The notes: a model not told the origin generated them from the letters alone. DNA of 64,000 nt from Aliarcobacter sp. (GCA_028690445.1 JAQVBE010000007.1:85985-149984), one strand, 5' to 3'; positions 45,880 through 55,654 are shown, counted from the first letter of the stretch. A program made the numbers and translations.

Positions 45880-46370
45880 TGATTTTTTCCTTTATCTTCA
45901 CTACGCTCAACATTTATAATAAATCGAACAGGTTTTTGTTCACTTCCTTTTACTCTTGCTTCTCCAGTTAATTTATTAACAAAAATCGTATCTCCATAAA
46001 CTTTTCTATCATCATTTTTTTCTTCTAAATAACCATTACCTAAAATAGTATATTCTTCTTTTTGTGGTGAATAAATTACTTTATCTCCATTTCCAATATA
46101 ATGTTTTTCTTTTGTAATAATTTCAAAATCAGCTTTTCCAGTAGCTTCATATTTTAAAGGAATTTTAGCATTGTTTTTATCTGTCATAAAATAAACATCT
46201 ACTCTTTGTGCGTTTAATCTATCTTCACTCATTTTCATTTTTACATTTCCAGTAAAAATAGAAATTCCTTTTTTATCATCTGCTTCAAAATTTTGTGCAT
46301 CTATTGTTAAAGTTTCACTCTGAGCAAATAAATATATAGAGCAAAGTATCGAACCTATTAAATATTTCAT
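45876..46370 (-). CDS. lptA: LPS-transport periplasmic protein LptA
   Basis: Bridges the periplasm for LPS transfer from LptC to LptD. 164 residues: signal peptide (MKYLIGSILCSIYLFAQS) then a beta-jellyroll of the OstA type (LTIDAQNFEADDKKGISIFTGNVKM; YTILGNGYLEEKNDDRKVYGD). The ATG overlaps the lptC stop by 4 bases. Companion lptB is not in the window. Confidence 0.9.
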   Translation of the reverse strand: MKYLIGSILCSIYLFAQSETLTIDAQNFEADDKKGISIFTGNVKMKMSEDRLNAQRVDVYFMTDKNNAKIPLKYEATGKADFEIITKEKHYIGNGDKVIYSPQKEEYTILGNGYLEEKNDDRKVYGDTIFVNKLTGEARVKGSEQKPVRFIINVERSEDKGKNQ

Positions 46371-46915
46371 TTTTTTCCTTTTTTAATTTTTTTAATAACA
46401 TCTATTTCAAAATGTGTATTATTTGCTTTTATAAAATCATTATTTATATCTAAATAAATATTATCACCCTTTAAAAAATGTTTATTATATACGGCATCAA
46501 ACGGTTTAGTGTTTTTTGCAATTTTTGTAATATCATTATAAAAAAGTTCATTTGTATTTAACTTCATAAGATCATCTCTAGAATACTTTACATTATCAGT
46601 CAAAGCATAATCATTACCATTTTTTACTATTAGATTTGCTTTTAATTTTTCATTTTTGAAATCTTTAGTTTCATCTGTATTTTTTAAAATAATATTTGCA
46701 TTATACATTTCATCTCTATCTTTATATCTTATCGCATGAGTTGAATAAACAATTCTATTTATACTTTCTTCATTAATTGTGTACATAAAAGATGATTCAA
46801 ATATAACTAACGGAATATCTTTATCAAGTTCATTTTTTTTGATATTTTCAACTGGAACAAAATAATATCCCACGGATAAAACTAAAAGCAAAAAAGTAAA
46901 TATTTTTATAGCCAT
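46367..46915 (-). CDS. lptC: LPS-export protein LptC-like
   Basis: 182 residues with one N-terminal membrane helix (IKIFTFLLLVLSVGYYFVPV) and a periplasmic jellyroll (SSFMYTINEESINRIVYSTHAI, LKANLIVKNGNDYALTDNVKYSRDDLMKLNT). Assignment rests on fold pattern plus position between kdsC and lptA. It would accept LPS from LptFG and pass it to LptA. Overlaps kdsC by 10 bases and lptA by 4. Confidence 0.85.
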   Translation of the reverse strand: MAIKIFTFLLLVLSVGYYFVPVENIKKNELDKDIPLVIFESSFMYTINEESINRIVYSTHAIRYKDRDEMYNANIILKNTDETKDFKNEKLKANLIVKNGNDYALTDNVKYSRDDLMKLNTNELFYNDITKIAKNTKPFDAVYNKHFLKGDNIYLDINNDFIKANNTHFEIDVIKKIKKGKK

Positions 46916-47403
46916 GCGTTTAAAAATTCCTCTTCAAGTCCATCTTCTTTAAAAATATACTCTAACATTTCTCGTACAGCTCCATCACCACCTTTATTTT
47001 GACATACAACATTTACAAAATCTTTTAAATAGTGTGAACCATTGGCAGGTGTAAAAGAAAGTCCAACTTTTTTTAACATATTATAATCATTTAAATCATC
47101 ACCAATGGCAGCAACTTGGCTCCATGATAAATTTTCCTCTTTTAATATTTGTTCTAAAACTTCTTGTTTATTTTTAATTCCCTGATGAAGATGAGTAATA
47201 TTTAACTCTTTTGCTCTTTTTTCAACAACGAAAGAACTTCGTCCTGTAATAATTGCAGCTTTTTTACCAAATTTTTTTGTCCAAATAGCAATTGCCAAAC
47301 CATCAGCTACATCAAAAGATTTTGTCTCTTCACCACTATTTGAATAAGTAATTTTTCCATCTGTTAAAGTTCCATCAACATCTAAAACAATAAGCTCAAT
47401 CAT
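46906..47403 (-). CDS. kdsC: 3-deoxy-D-manno-octulosonate 8-phosphate phosphatase KdsC
   Basis: HAD-family phosphatase for the Kdo pathway of LPS. 165 residues, tetramer-forming C0-cap type. Motif I LIVLDVDGTLTDGKITYS, motif II AAIITGRSSFVVEKRAKEL, and motif III/IV IGDDLNDYNMLKKVGLSFTPANG. ATG at 47403 overlaps the hisB stop by 4 bases. Confidence 0.95.
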   Translation of the reverse strand: MIELIVLDVDGTLTDGKITYSNSGEETKSFDVADGLAIAIWTKKFGKKAAIITGRSSFVVEKRAKELNITHLHQGIKNKQEVLEQILKEENLSWSQVAAIGDDLNDYNMLKKVGLSFTPANGSHYLKDFVNVVCQNKGGDGAVREMLEYIFKEDGLEEEFLNAWL

Positions 47404-47972
47404 AAAATACCTTTTGTACTAGGGATTCCTAATCTCTCATTTTTTACTAAAGCTCGTCTAAGCGCCACGGCAAAGGCTTTAAAAGATGCTTCTAAAATAT
47501 GGTGTTTATTTCTTCCTCTATCAGAAATAATATGCACAGTTAATCCAGCATTTCCTACAACTGCATGGAAAAATTCTTCAACTAACTCAACATCAAAATC
47601 TCCAACTTTTCCACTCACATTTACTTCATAAACCAAATAAGGTCTATTTGATAAATCTAAAGCACATGTAGTTGCTGCTTCATCCATAACAACTGTCGCA
47701 TTTCCATATCGCTCAACTGCTTGGATAGGAAAAATTGCTTTTTTTAAAGCTTGTCCTAAAACAATCCCACAATCTTCAACAGTATGGTGAGCATCAATAT
47801 GTAAATCTCCATTACAAGTTAAATCTATATCAATTCCACTATGTTTTGATAAAGCTTCTAACATATGATCAAAAAATCCAACACCTGTTTTTATGTTTGA
47901 TTTTCCACAACCATTTATATCAATTTTACATTTAATATTTGTTTCTTTTGTTTTTCTATTAATTTCTACCAT
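47400..47972 (-). CDS. hisB: Imidazoleglycerol-phosphate dehydratase
   Basis: Histidine biosynthesis step 6. 190 residues, the monofunctional form without the phosphatase domain. Manganese-binding histidine motifs are LHIDAHHTVEDCGIVLG and GRNKHHILEASFKAFAVALR; KTGVGFFDHMLEALSKHSG is near the N-terminus. Located in front of kdsC with an ATGA overlap; the other his genes except hisS are elsewhere. Confidence 0.97.
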   Translation of the reverse strand: MVEINRKTKETNIKCKIDINGCGKSNIKTGVGFFDHMLEALSKHSGIDIDLTCNGDLHIDAHHTVEDCGIVLGQALKKAIFPIQAVERYGNATVVMDEAATTCALDLSNRPYLVYEVNVSGKVGDFDVELVEEFFHAVVGNAGLTVHIISDRGRNKHHILEASFKAFAVALRRALVKNERLGIPSTKGIL

Positions 47973-47980
47973 TTTTTTTC

Positions 47981-48970
47981 CTAATTACCACTAATAAGAG
48001 AATTACCTAAACCATTTGCATTTTTAAAACTTTGAGCTTTTTCATAAGTATCAAAACCATTAATAAAAACTTTAAACAAAGTTTTTCCATTTGAAAGAAC
48101 CTTTTTTATATCTATTTGATTATTATTAAACTTTTTTTGATACTCATTTTTAGTTTTCATAGCTCCTGATTCTTGACCAAATGCACCAATTTGAATACTA
48201 AATCTTCCACTTGATAAAACTTTATTATTGTTTTTACTTATTGTTGGAGTACCAATAGGCGTAATAACTGGTTTTACTATTTTTGTTGTATTATTACTTT
48301 TATTAGTATTAACCACTGGCACTATAGGCACTTTTGTAGATACAATACGATCTTCTTTAATTTCTAAAGGATCAATAACATCAATTTTTTCATTTTTTAC
48401 AATAGCTGTCGTATTTCCAATATAAAGTGCATTTTTATTTTCAATCTCACCATTATATCCTAAAACAGTAATTTTTACTTGTGCTGTACCTTTTCTATAC
48501 ATATCGATTTCATGCGCAGCTTTGTTTGATAAATCAATAATTCTTCCTCTAACAAATGGTCCTCTATCATTTATTCTTACTATTATTGATTTACCATTAT
48601 CTAAATTGTCTACTTTTACAACTGTATTCATTGGTAAAGTTTTATGTGCTGCTGTCATATCATACATATTATAAACTTCTCCATTTGAAGTCTTTTTTTC
48701 ATGAAAGTCAGGTCCATACCAAGAAGCTATTCCTTCAAATTGGTCTCCCATATTTGCAACAAATGGATAATATTTTATACCAAATACACTATAAGGTCGC
48801 ATAGTATATTTATGCATTTCTTTTGAGTTATTTATTTTAGAATTTTTTGTATCTTTATAAAATTTATCATAATCTACGTCATAAGATTTTTGAGAACAAC
48901 CTGTAAAAAGAAAAACACTTAATAAACCTAAGAATAAACTACATTTTAAATAACTATTTATAAATTTCAA
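47981..48970 (-). CDS. rlpA: RlpA-like septal lipoprotein with SPOR domain
   Basis: 329 residues. Lipoprotein signal with lipobox LFTGC (Cys near 25), the double-psi beta-barrel RlpA core ([52 protein letters not shown]), a variable linker and a C-terminal SPOR domain ([17 protein letters not shown]). RlpA proteins bind denuded glycan and in some species cleave it. TTG start overlaps the last 17 bases of mltD, and TAGGAGAT lies just before it. Confidence 0.92.
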   Translation of the reverse strand: MKFINSYLKCSLFLGLLSVFLFTGCSQKSYDVDYDKFYKDTKNSKINNSKEMHKYTMRPYSVFGIKYYPFVANMGDQFEGIASWYGPDFHEKKTSNGEVYNMYDMTAAHKTLPMNTVVKVDNLDNGKSIIVRINDRGPFVRGRIIDLSNKAAHEIDMYRKGTAQVKITVLGYNGEIENKNALYIGNTTAIVKNEKIDVIDPLEIKEDRIVSTKVPIVPVVNTNKSNNTTKIVKPVITPIGTPTISKNNNKVLSSGRFSIQIGAFGQESGAMKTKNEYQKKFNNNQIDIKKVLSNGKTLFKVFINGFDTYEKAQSFKNANGLGNSLISGN

Positions 48971-50174
48971 TTTTATCTCCTATTTTTATTAAATTTGACT
49001 TTTTATTATTATCACTTCTTAATTTTTTTAAATCAACTTTATATTTTTTTGATATTGATTCAAAAGAATCACCTTTCTTAATAATATAAATAATTGGTTT
49101 ATTTGTTATGTTTGTTTTTTTAGTCTCTACTACTTTTGTATCAATTACATTTTCTTTAATAGGTTTGATAGCAAATATTCTTTGATTATAAAGTTCTAAT
49201 TTATTTTGAGGAATATAAATATTATAAGATTTTGAATCACTTGGCAAAGTTTCTTTTTTAATATGCTTATTAAGATTTCTAAACTCATTATAATCCATGT
49301 TTATAGCATTAGCTAAAGATCTAAGTTGTATACCTTTTGGTGCTTTTACTTTTTCTAATGTATATTTAGCTTTTTTATCTATGCTTTTAAATAAATCTCT
49401 ATTTGCAATCATAGAAAAAGCTATTAATTTTTTTATATATGTAATACTCGATTCTGCTAAATATTTATTTTCTTTATTATTTTTAACTAAATACTCAAAA
49501 CTATAAAATGATTCAAACCTATTATAAACATCATATAAACTACTAAATCCTGTTTTCGTAACTCTATAATCACTAAGCATCTTTTTATAATTATTAATAC
49601 TTGGAGTGTTATTCATATTAGGATTAAGTTCTAAATATCTATCAAGTGAAGCTCTAGCAACTCCTTCAGCAACATTTCCTTCCCCTGAATTATAAGCTAA
49701 AATTGCCAAATACCATTTATCTAATTTTTTATAATATTTTTTTAAATAAGAACTTGCAGCATCCGTAGATTTAATTAAATCAAGTCGTTCATCAATACTT
49801 TCATCATTTCTCAATCTTAAATTTTTTGCAGTTAGTGGCATTATTTGCCATAATCCAGCTGGGCTATTTTTTCCTCTTTCTTGATTTACAAAACTGGCTT
49901 CTAATAAAGGAATAAAAAATACTGTATCAGGAAGATTTTCATTTTGGATTTCACTTTTAACTATTTGGACATTTAAAGAAGATTTTCTCAAGAGGTTATT
50001 GTAATAGTTTATATTATAAGAAGAAGAGTATTCATCAAAAGTAGCTAATAAACTTTTTTCAGATAAAAAAGAACTCTCTAGACCTAAACCTTTTAAGATT
50101 TTTAAATCATCTTCTAAAACATTTGCGAAAAGAGTATTTACTAAAAAAAGTAATAATATAAAAAATTTGTACAA
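48954..50174 (-). CDS. MltD-like lytic transglycosylase with LysM
   Basis: 406 residues. Signal peptide ([16 protein letters not shown]), SLT domain with the catalytic Glu in [23 protein letters not shown], and [12 protein letters not shown] later in the fold. A C-terminal LysM motif ([23 protein letters not shown]) binds peptidoglycan. TTG start at 50174. It is coupled to rlpA, another glycan-strand protein, suggesting joint action in cell separation or wall turnover. Confidence 0.9.
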   Translation of the reverse strand: MYKFFILLLFLVNTLFANVLEDDLKILKGLGLESSFLSEKSLLATFDEYSSSYNINYYNNLLRKSSLNVQIVKSEIQNENLPDTVFFIPLLEASFVNQERGKNSPAGLWQIMPLTAKNLRLRNDESIDERLDLIKSTDAASSYLKKYYKKLDKWYLAILAYNSGEGNVAEGVARASLDRYLELNPNMNNTPSINNYKKMLSDYRVTKTGFSSLYDVYNRFESFYSFEYLVKNNKENKYLAESSITYIKKLIAFSMIANRDLFKSIDKKAKYTLEKVKAPKGIQLRSLANAINMDYNEFRNLNKHIKKETLPSDSKSYNIYIPQNKLELYNQRIFAIKPIKENVIDTKVVETKKTNITNKPIIYIIKKGDSFESISKKYKVDLKKLRSDNNKKSNLIKIGDKIEIYK

Positions 50175-50210
50175 ACAATCTCCATCTTCTTGATATATCC
50201 TAGATTATAT

Positions 50211-50999
50211 CTAAGAAAGACTAGAAAACTCTTTAAACAATTTTTTAGTATTATTTGTTGTTAATTCTTGTATTTCTTCTTCTATAATATTAAGAAGTTC
50301 TGCCATTTTTTGGGCTACAAACACAGTATAATAAGGTTCATTTCTTTCACCTCTATGAGGATGTGGAGTAAGATATGGAGCATCTGTTTCAATTAATAAT
50401 TTATCTTTTGGAATTTGAGGAAGGATTTCTACCAATTTCTTAGCATTTTTAAAAGTAAGAACTCCACCTATTCCAAAATAAAAATTATGTTCGGCTAGTG
50501 GTAGTAAATGTTCACTTGCATTAAAACAGTGTAAAACTCCACCAACTTCTTTGGCATTACAATCAATCAAAATCTGTCGAGAATCATTTGAAGCTTCTCG
50601 AATATGAACAATCAAAGGTTTTTTAACTTTTTTTGCAAAGTTTATTTGAGCTATAAAAACCTCTTTTTGTTTTTTTATATTTTCTTGTTTCTCAAATTCA
50701 TCTTCTGGAAGTCTAAAATAATCCAAACCACACTCACCAATTGCAATGCATTTTGGATGATTTACGTATTTTTCCATAGTTGCTTCATTAAATTTATCTA
50801 TATCATAAGGATGAATTCCAACTGCAAAATAAACTTCACTATATTTTTCAGCTAATTTTACAGCTTGTGGTAAATCATCAAAATCAGCACCAGGAATCAA
50901 AAAACCTTTTACATTATGTTTTAAAGCATTTTGAATAACTTTATCAATATCTTCATAATATTGTTTGTTGTCTAAGTGACAATGAGTATCAATAATTAT
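50211..50999 (-). CDS. TatD-family metal-dependent hydrolase, probably starting at ATA
   Basis: Deoxyribonuclease/3'-5' exonuclease-like enzyme. The track begins at ATG 50900, but the metal-binding DTHCHLD and 33 residues in total lie upstream in the same frame. Between the in-frame stop at 51014 and that motif there is no ATG, GTG or TTG; the codons are AAG GTT ATT ATC ATA ATT ATT GAT. AAAAGG is 8 bases before ATA (50999), giving MIIDTHCHLD, the normal family start. Other motifs: VGIHPYDI, IGECGLDYFR, PLIVHIRE, GGVLHCFNAS, LIETDAPYLTP. 262 residues. Confidence 0.85.
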   Translation of the reverse strand: MIIDTHCHLDNKQYYEDIDKVIQNALKHNVKGFLIPGADFDDLPQAVKLAEKYSEVYFAVGIHPYDIDKFNEATMEKYVNHPKCIAIGECGLDYFRLPEDEFEKQENIKKQKEVFIAQINFAKKVKKPLIVHIREASNDSRQILIDCNAKEVGGVLHCFNASEHLLPLAEHNFYFGIGGVLTFKNAKKLVEILPQIPKDKLLIETDAPYLTPHPHRGERNEPYYTVFVAQKMAELLNIIEEEIQELTTNNTKKLFKEFSSLS

Positions 51000-51304
51000 G
51001 ATAATAACCTTTTATTTACTAAATTTATAATATTGTTTATTTGAGAAATATCCGAATGTCTAATCCACGCATCTATTCCAAAATTTTTAAAAGCTTCATA
51101 ATCACTCTCATCATCAATAATAGCAATTGAAACAAATTTTTCTTTACAAACTTTTGTTTTATTTTCTTCAAACTCAAAAATTGAATCTATATCAATAATT
51201 ACAATATCTGCATCTGTAGCTTCACCAGTTGTATGAAAATACTCAACTTTAAACTCTGGATTAAATAAAGACTCATCTACTTGACAAAATGTTACAATAT
51301 TCAT
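50996..51304 (-). CDS. Small receiver-like protein of unknown function
   Basis: 102 residues. The pattern of hydrophobic strands and acidic residues (DADIVIIDIDSIFEF; FVSIAIIDDESDYEAFKNFG) suggests a degenerate response-regulator receiver fold, with no output domain. The usual conserved Lys is not obvious, so phosphorylation is doubtful. It overlaps the tatD start by 4 bases, so the two are coupled. ATG at 51304; no family recognised with confidence. Confidence 0.55.
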   Translation of the reverse strand: MNIVTFCQVDESLFNPEFKVEYFHTTGEATDADIVIIDIDSIFEFEENKTKVCKEKFVSIAIIDDESDYEAFKNFGIDAWIRHSDISQINNIINLVNKRLLS

Positions 51305-51366
51305 ACTATTACTCCGTGTTTTTTAATAAAAGTCATTCTAGCTAAAAAGTTATTAATTTATATAAC

Positions 51367-52695
51367 TTATAAAATATATCTTGCTGTATCAACATTATCA
51401 ACAATATCATCTAACTTACTAGCAACTAATTCTTTTGTTACAATTACTTTTTCACCTTTTTTCTCATCAGCATCAAAAGATATATCTTCAATTACCTTTT
51501 CAATAACTGTATGCAGTCTTCTTGCACCTATATCTTCTGTTTTTTCATTTGCCGTAACTGCATATTTTGCAAATGCTTGTATAGCCTCATCATCAAATTC
51601 TAACTCTACACCCTCAACTTCTAAAAGTGCTTTGTATTGTCTTAGAAGTGAATTTTTAGTATTTGTTAAAATTTTATATAAAGCCTCTTCATCAAGTGAT
51701 TCTAATTCAACTCTTAAAGGAAATCTTCCTTGAAGTTCAGGTATTAAATCACTTGGTTTAGAAACATGAAAAGCACCAGCTGCAATAAATAAAATATGAT
51801 CAGTTTTTATCTGTCCAAATTTTGTTTGAACGCTACTTCCCTCAACAATTGGAAGTAAATCTCTTTGAACACCCTCTTTTGATGGATCTTGCCCTTGATT
51901 TTTCTTTCCTGATGCAATTTTGTCTATTTCATCTAAAAATATAATTCCACCATTTTCACATCTTTTAAGTGCTTCTATTTTTATAGCTTCAAGATCAAGT
52001 AATCCTTCACTTGCTATTCCTCTTAATAAAATTTTGGCATCTTTGATGAATACTTCTTTTTTGATTGTCTCTTTGTTAAGTCCACCTAACATTTTATTAA
52101 GACTCTCTTGCATAGAACTCATATCAAAAGGCATTGAAGAATCTAAAATTTCAATATGTGCTTTTTTTGGAATTTCTATATCAATTTTTTTATCATCTAA
52201 AGAACCGTTCAGAAGTTTTTTCTCCATTGTGTTATAAGTTTTAATAAAAGATTCTTTTGCACTTTCACTTGCCATTTCTGGAAGTGGAGGAACTAATTTT
52301 TCAATTATTCTTCTATTTACTTCATCATCAATTTTATCTTTAATTTTTTCTTCAAATTCACGAGTTACTAAATTTATACCTTCATAAACTAAATCTCTAA
52401 TCATAGATTCAACATCTCGACCTACAAATCCTACTTCTGTATATTTACTTGCTTCAACTTTTACAAAAGGTAATCCCATCATCTTCGCCATTCTTCTAGC
52501 AATTTCAGTTTTACCTACACCTGTATTTCCTATCATCAAAATATTTTTAGGCATTATTTCTTCTTGAAGTTTTGGTTCAACTTTCATTCTTCTATATCTA
52601 TTTCTAAGAGCTAGTGCAATAGTTTTTTTTGCATTATTTTGCCCAATAATATAATCATCTAAATATGCAACTATCTGTTTTGGTGTCATATCCAT
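51367..52695 (-). CDS. hslU: HslU, ATPase of the HslUV protease
   Basis: AAA+ unfoldase that feeds substrates to HslV. 442 residues: Walker A MIGNTGVGKTEIARRMAK, the pore loop EASKYTEVGFVGRDVESMIRDL, an intermediate I-domain, Walker B IIFLDEIDKIAS, and sensor 2 in EDIGARRLHTVIEKV. The extreme C-terminus DTARYIL inserts into HslV. 6 bases after hslV. Confidence 0.97.
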   Translation of the reverse strand: MDMTPKQIVAYLDDYIIGQNNAKKTIALALRNRYRRMKVEPKLQEEIMPKNILMIGNTGVGKTEIARRMAKMMGLPFVKVEASKYTEVGFVGRDVESMIRDLVYEGINLVTREFEEKIKDKIDDEVNRRIIEKLVPPLPEMASESAKESFIKTYNTMEKKLLNGSLDDKKIDIEIPKKAHIEILDSSMPFDMSSMQESLNKMLGGLNKETIKKEVFIKDAKILLRGIASEGLLDLEAIKIEALKRCENGGIIFLDEIDKIASGKKNQGQDPSKEGVQRDLLPIVEGSSVQTKFGQIKTDHILFIAAGAFHVSKPSDLIPELQGRFPLRVELESLDEEALYKILTNTKNSLLRQYKALLEVEGVELEFDDEAIQAFAKYAVTANEKTEDIGARRLHTVIEKVIEDISFDADEKKGEKVIVTKELVASKLDDIVDNVDTARYIL

Positions 52696-52701
52696 AGTTG
52701 G

Positions 52702-53238
52702 TTAATCCTCTATTTTTAATATTTTAATATTTTGATTTGTATAAATGCAAAGTTCACCTGCAATCATAAGAGATTCTCTAACTAATTCTTCTTCATCTAA
52801 AGTTGAATGTTTTGCTAATGCTCGTGCAGCAGAAATGGCAAAATTTCCACCACTTCCAATAGATGCAATTGCACCATCTTCAGGTTCAACAACATCTCCC
52901 GTTCCACTTAATATAAAAATCTTTTCTTTATTTAAAACTATCATCATAGCTTCTAATCTACGTAAAACTTTATCTTTTCTCCACTCTTTAGAAAAGGCAA
53001 TTACTGATTTTAGTAAATCACCTTTGCAAGCATTTAAATGTTCTTCAAACATATCAAAAAGGTTAAAAGCATCAGCTGTACTTCCTGCAAATCCTGCGAG
53101 TATTTGGTCTTTATAAAGTGTTCTTATCTTTGTTGCATTTCCTTTTAAAATAGTATTTCCAAAAGTAACCTGACCGTCACCTCCAATTACTGCTTTATTA
53201 GCACCTCTGTATGCAAGTATGGTTGTAGCATCAAACAT
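52702..53238 (-). CDS. hslV: HslV, peptidase of the HslUV protease
   Basis: Proteasome-like threonine protease, 178 residues. N-terminus [12 protein letters not shown]: the first four residues would be removed to expose the catalytic Thr, and this short leader is typical of the phylum. [15 protein letters not shown] and [12 protein letters not shown] are conserved. It sits 4 bases after rplI and before hslU, the standard order here. Confidence 0.96.
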   Translation of the reverse strand: MFDATTILAYRGANKAVIGGDGQVTFGNTILKGNATKIRTLYKDQILAGFAGSTADAFNLFDMFEEHLNACKGDLLKSVIAFSKEWRKDKVLRRLEAMMIVLNKEKIFILSGTGDVVEPEDGAIASIGSGGNFAISAARALAKHSTLDEEELVRESLMIAGELCIYTNQNIKILKIED

Positions 53239-53242
53239 TTAA

Positions 53243-53689
53243 TTATTCTCCGATTATATCAACTTTTAAAGTTGCATGAATTGAATGTCCTAATTTACAA
53301 TCTAACTCGTAAATTCCAACAGATTTTATTTTTTTATCTAATGATATATTTTTTTTATCAATCATGATAGAAAATTGGTCTTCTAATGTTTCTGATACTT
53401 CCTTATTTGTAACAGAACCAATTAATTGTCCATTTGCACCAACTTTATGTTTTATTGTAAGTTTAGTTGCATTTAATTTTTCTGCCAATTCTTTTGCAAC
53501 TGCTATTTCTTTTGCTTCATTTTCAGCAGCTCTTTTTTGTTCAGCTTTCCATCTATTTAATACTTCAGTAGTTGCATGTAATGCTAAACCTTTTCCAATT
53601 AAAAAGTTTTTCCCATATCCATCAGCTACTTCTTTTAATTCTCCAGCTTTCCCTAAAGTTTTTACATCTTTGATTAATAATACTTTCAC
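53243..53689 (-). CDS. rplI: 50S ribosomal protein L9
   Basis: 148 residues when started at GTG 53689, giving [16 protein letters not shown], the exact family opening; the track's ATG five codons upstream overlaps the GGAG ribosome-binding site. The N-domain contains [11 protein letters not shown], then the long connecting helix, and the C-domain [16 protein letters not shown]. First gene of the rplI-hslV-hslU operon. Confidence 0.96.
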   Translation of the reverse strand: MKVLLIKDVKTLGKAGELKEVADGYGKNFLIGKGLALHATTEVLNRWKAEQKRAAENEAKEIAVAKELAEKLNATKLTIKHKVGANGQLIGSVTNKEVSETLEDQFSIMIDKKNISLDKKIKSVGIYELDCKLGHSIHATLKVDIIGE

Positions 53690-53760
53690 AATAACTCCAT
53701 TCAATTTTAATTAATTTTATTTTACTATTTTTTTTTTAAACCATTATAAAGATTTTTTTA

Positions 53761-54396
53761 TCAAATAGTTTGGCTACTCTTTAGATTTATTTTTATATTT
53801 CTTTTTTTCACATAATTATTAAGTCCTATATGATTGTTATAACCTAATAATTTTGAAATCTTTCGTACACTTAAACCAACAGCCAAAAGTTCTTCAATCT
53901 TTCCTCTTTGTAAATCAAACTTAGATTTTTGAATAGTACCTTTTGGTTTTCCTAAAGAGATACCATTTAATTTTTTTGCGCTTAGTGCCTCTTTTGTTCT
54001 TAAACTCATTAACTCTTTTTCTAAACCAATAGTCATAGAAACAATACCTAGAATCATTTGAGTTAACATATCTTGATCATCTATTAAATCCAAATTCTGT
54101 TCAACAATAATAATTCTAATTTTATTTGTTAATAAAAATCTTACTATTTCTAAAATAGTCTCTATTGTTCTTCCAAAAACATTCAAATTTGAAACAATAA
54201 TAGTTGAATTCATTTCACAATTTTTTAGAAGTTCTAAAATATTTCTTTCTTCAATTGGAGTACTTATATTTATTTCAATATTTTTAAAATCTGTAATATT
54301 ATTTTTGAATAAATAATTTTCAACAGAAGCTCTTTGTTCAAGTGTATATTTCTGATTATTTTCATTGTTTCTGATATAAGTAAAAATTTTTGACAT
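53761..54396 (-). CDS. Serine-recombinase (resolvase/invertase) homologue lacking the catalytic serine
   Basis: 211 residues with resolvase architecture: an N-terminal fold, the long E-helix ending EKELMSLRTKEALSAKKLNGISLGKPKG, and a C-terminal helix-turn-helix (GLSVRKISKLLGYNNHIG). In active enzymes the N-terminus reads YxRVSTxxQ; here it is YIRNNENNQ, so the nucleophilic serine position is Asn. The LDRLGR arginine motif is LNVFGR, with Asp and the first Arg gone. Catalysis is therefore unlikely, and DNA binding may be the function. The ORF is intact, so it appears maintained rather than decayed. Divergent from ubiX. Confidence 0.8.
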   Translation of the reverse strand: MSKIFTYIRNNENNQKYTLEQRASVENYLFKNNITDFKNIEINISTPIEERNILELLKNCEMNSTIIVSNLNVFGRTIETILEIVRFLLTNKIRIIIVEQNLDLIDDQDMLTQMILGIVSMTIGLEKELMSLRTKEALSAKKLNGISLGKPKGTIQKSKFDLQRGKIEELLAVGLSVRKISKLLGYNNHIGLNNYVKKRNIKINLKSSQTI

Positions 54397-54433
54397 ATTT
54401 AAAATCCTTTTACATTAGGTATATTAAATAGTA

Positions 54434-54461
54434 ATTAAATTAACACAATGTTTAATTTAAT
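54434..54461. promoter_or_regulatory. Inverted repeat upstream of the recombinase homologue
   Basis: Arms ATTAAATTAA/TTAATTTAAT around CACAATGT, 38 bases before the recombinase-homologue start. It could be an operator bound by that protein. AT-rich palindromes arise easily here, so confidence is low. Confidence 0.3.
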
Positions 54462-54608
54462 ATATATAATATTTATACAATATGTTATCAGTTTAAAGAT
54501 TAATCCAAACTTATAAATCCTAATAAAAAGCCCTATTTTCAAGGTAATTGAATTAAAAGTCTTTTTTTGCTATTATCATTTTACATATACTAAAACTAAA
54601 GGTTTTTC

Positions 54609-55163
54609 TTGAAGATAACTGTTGCAATTTCAGGTGCGAGTGGCTCAAATCTTGGTGTTAATTTTGTAAAAAAATTACCAAAAGAGATTGAAGTTTTTGT
54701 TATATTTTCTAAAAGTGCAAAAACTGCTTTAAAACTTGAAAATCAACTCTTGACAAAAGAAATATTCAATGATTATCCAAATGTAACTATTTTTAAAGAC
54801 TCAAATATAGGTGCTAGTATCGCATCTGGTTCATTTAAAGTCGATAAAATGATTATTCTTCCTTGCTCAATGAATACTTTAGCTAAATGTGCAGTAGGAA
54901 TTTCAGATTCTTTAATAACAAGAGCTTTTACTGTGATGTTAAAAGAAAAAAGAGAGATTATTTTAGCTCCTAGAGAAATGCCTTTAAATAGTATTACTTT
55001 AGAAAATATGCTTAAATTATCAAACTTAGGAGTTGTAATCGCACCTCCAATATTGGGGTATTATAGTACTCAGCAAAGTTTAGAAGATATGGAAAACTTT
55101 TTAATAGGTAAATGGTTAGATTTACTAAAAATAGATAATAATTTATATAAAAGATGGGAATAA
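54609..55163 (+). CDS. ubiX: Flavin prenyltransferase UbiX
   Basis: Makes the prenylated FMN cofactor for UbiD-type decarboxylases. 184 residues; TTG start after AAAGG gives MKITVAISGASGSNLGVNFVKKL, the family's FMN-binding opening. IILPCSMNTLAKCAVGISDSL and EIILAPREMPLNSITLENML are characteristic. First gene of the plus-strand ubiX-coaD-tmk-hisS-speA-cysE run. Confidence 0.93.
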   Translation: MKITVAISGASGSNLGVNFVKKLPKEIEVFVIFSKSAKTALKLENQLLTKEIFNDYPNVTIFKDSNIGASIASGSFKVDKMIILPCSMNTLAKCAVGISDSLITRAFTVMLKEKREIILAPREMPLNSITLENMLKLSNLGVVIAPPILGYYSTQQSLEDMENFLIGKWLDLLKIDNNLYKRWE

Positions 55164-55165
55164 AT

Positions 55166-55654
55166 ATGCCAAATACTAATATTAATTCATATAGAAAGGC
55201 CATTTATAGTGGGACTTTTGATCCAATTACAAATGGTCATTTAGACATCATAAAACGAGCGGCTAATATTTTTGATGAAGTTGTAATTGCTGTTGCAAAA
55301 AGTGAATTAAAAAAGCCAATGTTCGATCATGAACAAAGGGTTTTATTTGCAAAAGCTGCAACCGAAGATATCGAAGGTGTTACAGTTTTAGGATTTGATA
55401 CATTACTTGTTGATTTAGCGATAGATTTAGAAATAAATACGATTATTAGAGGGCTTAGAGCTGTATCTGATTTTGAATTTGAACTACAAATGGGATATGC
55501 GAACTCTTCAATAAATAAAAAAATTGAAACTTTATATCTAATGCCAACTTTAGAAAATGCTTTTGTTAGTTCTACAATAGTACGAGAAATCATAAGATTT
55601 AATGGGAAATTCCAACATTTAATTCCTGAAAAAGTTTTAAAATGTATGCAGTAA
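55166..55654 (+). CDS. coaD: Phosphopantetheine adenylyltransferase
   Basis: Coenzyme A synthesis step 4. 162 residues from the second ATG (55166), which has GGGA 7 bases upstream; the first ATG (55154) lies inside ubiX. The motif AIYSGTFDPITNGHLDII is the HxGH-type nucleotidyltransferase site; IIRGLRAVSDFEFELQM and FVSSTIVREI complete the family set. Overlaps tmk by 13 bases. Confidence 0.95.
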   Translation: MPNTNINSYRKAIYSGTFDPITNGHLDIIKRAANIFDEVVIAVAKSELKKPMFDHEQRVLFAKAATEDIEGVTVLGFDTLLVDLAIDLEINTIIRGLRAVSDFEFELQMGYANSSINKKIETLYLMPTLENAFVSSTIVREIIRFNGKFQHLIPEKVLKCMQ

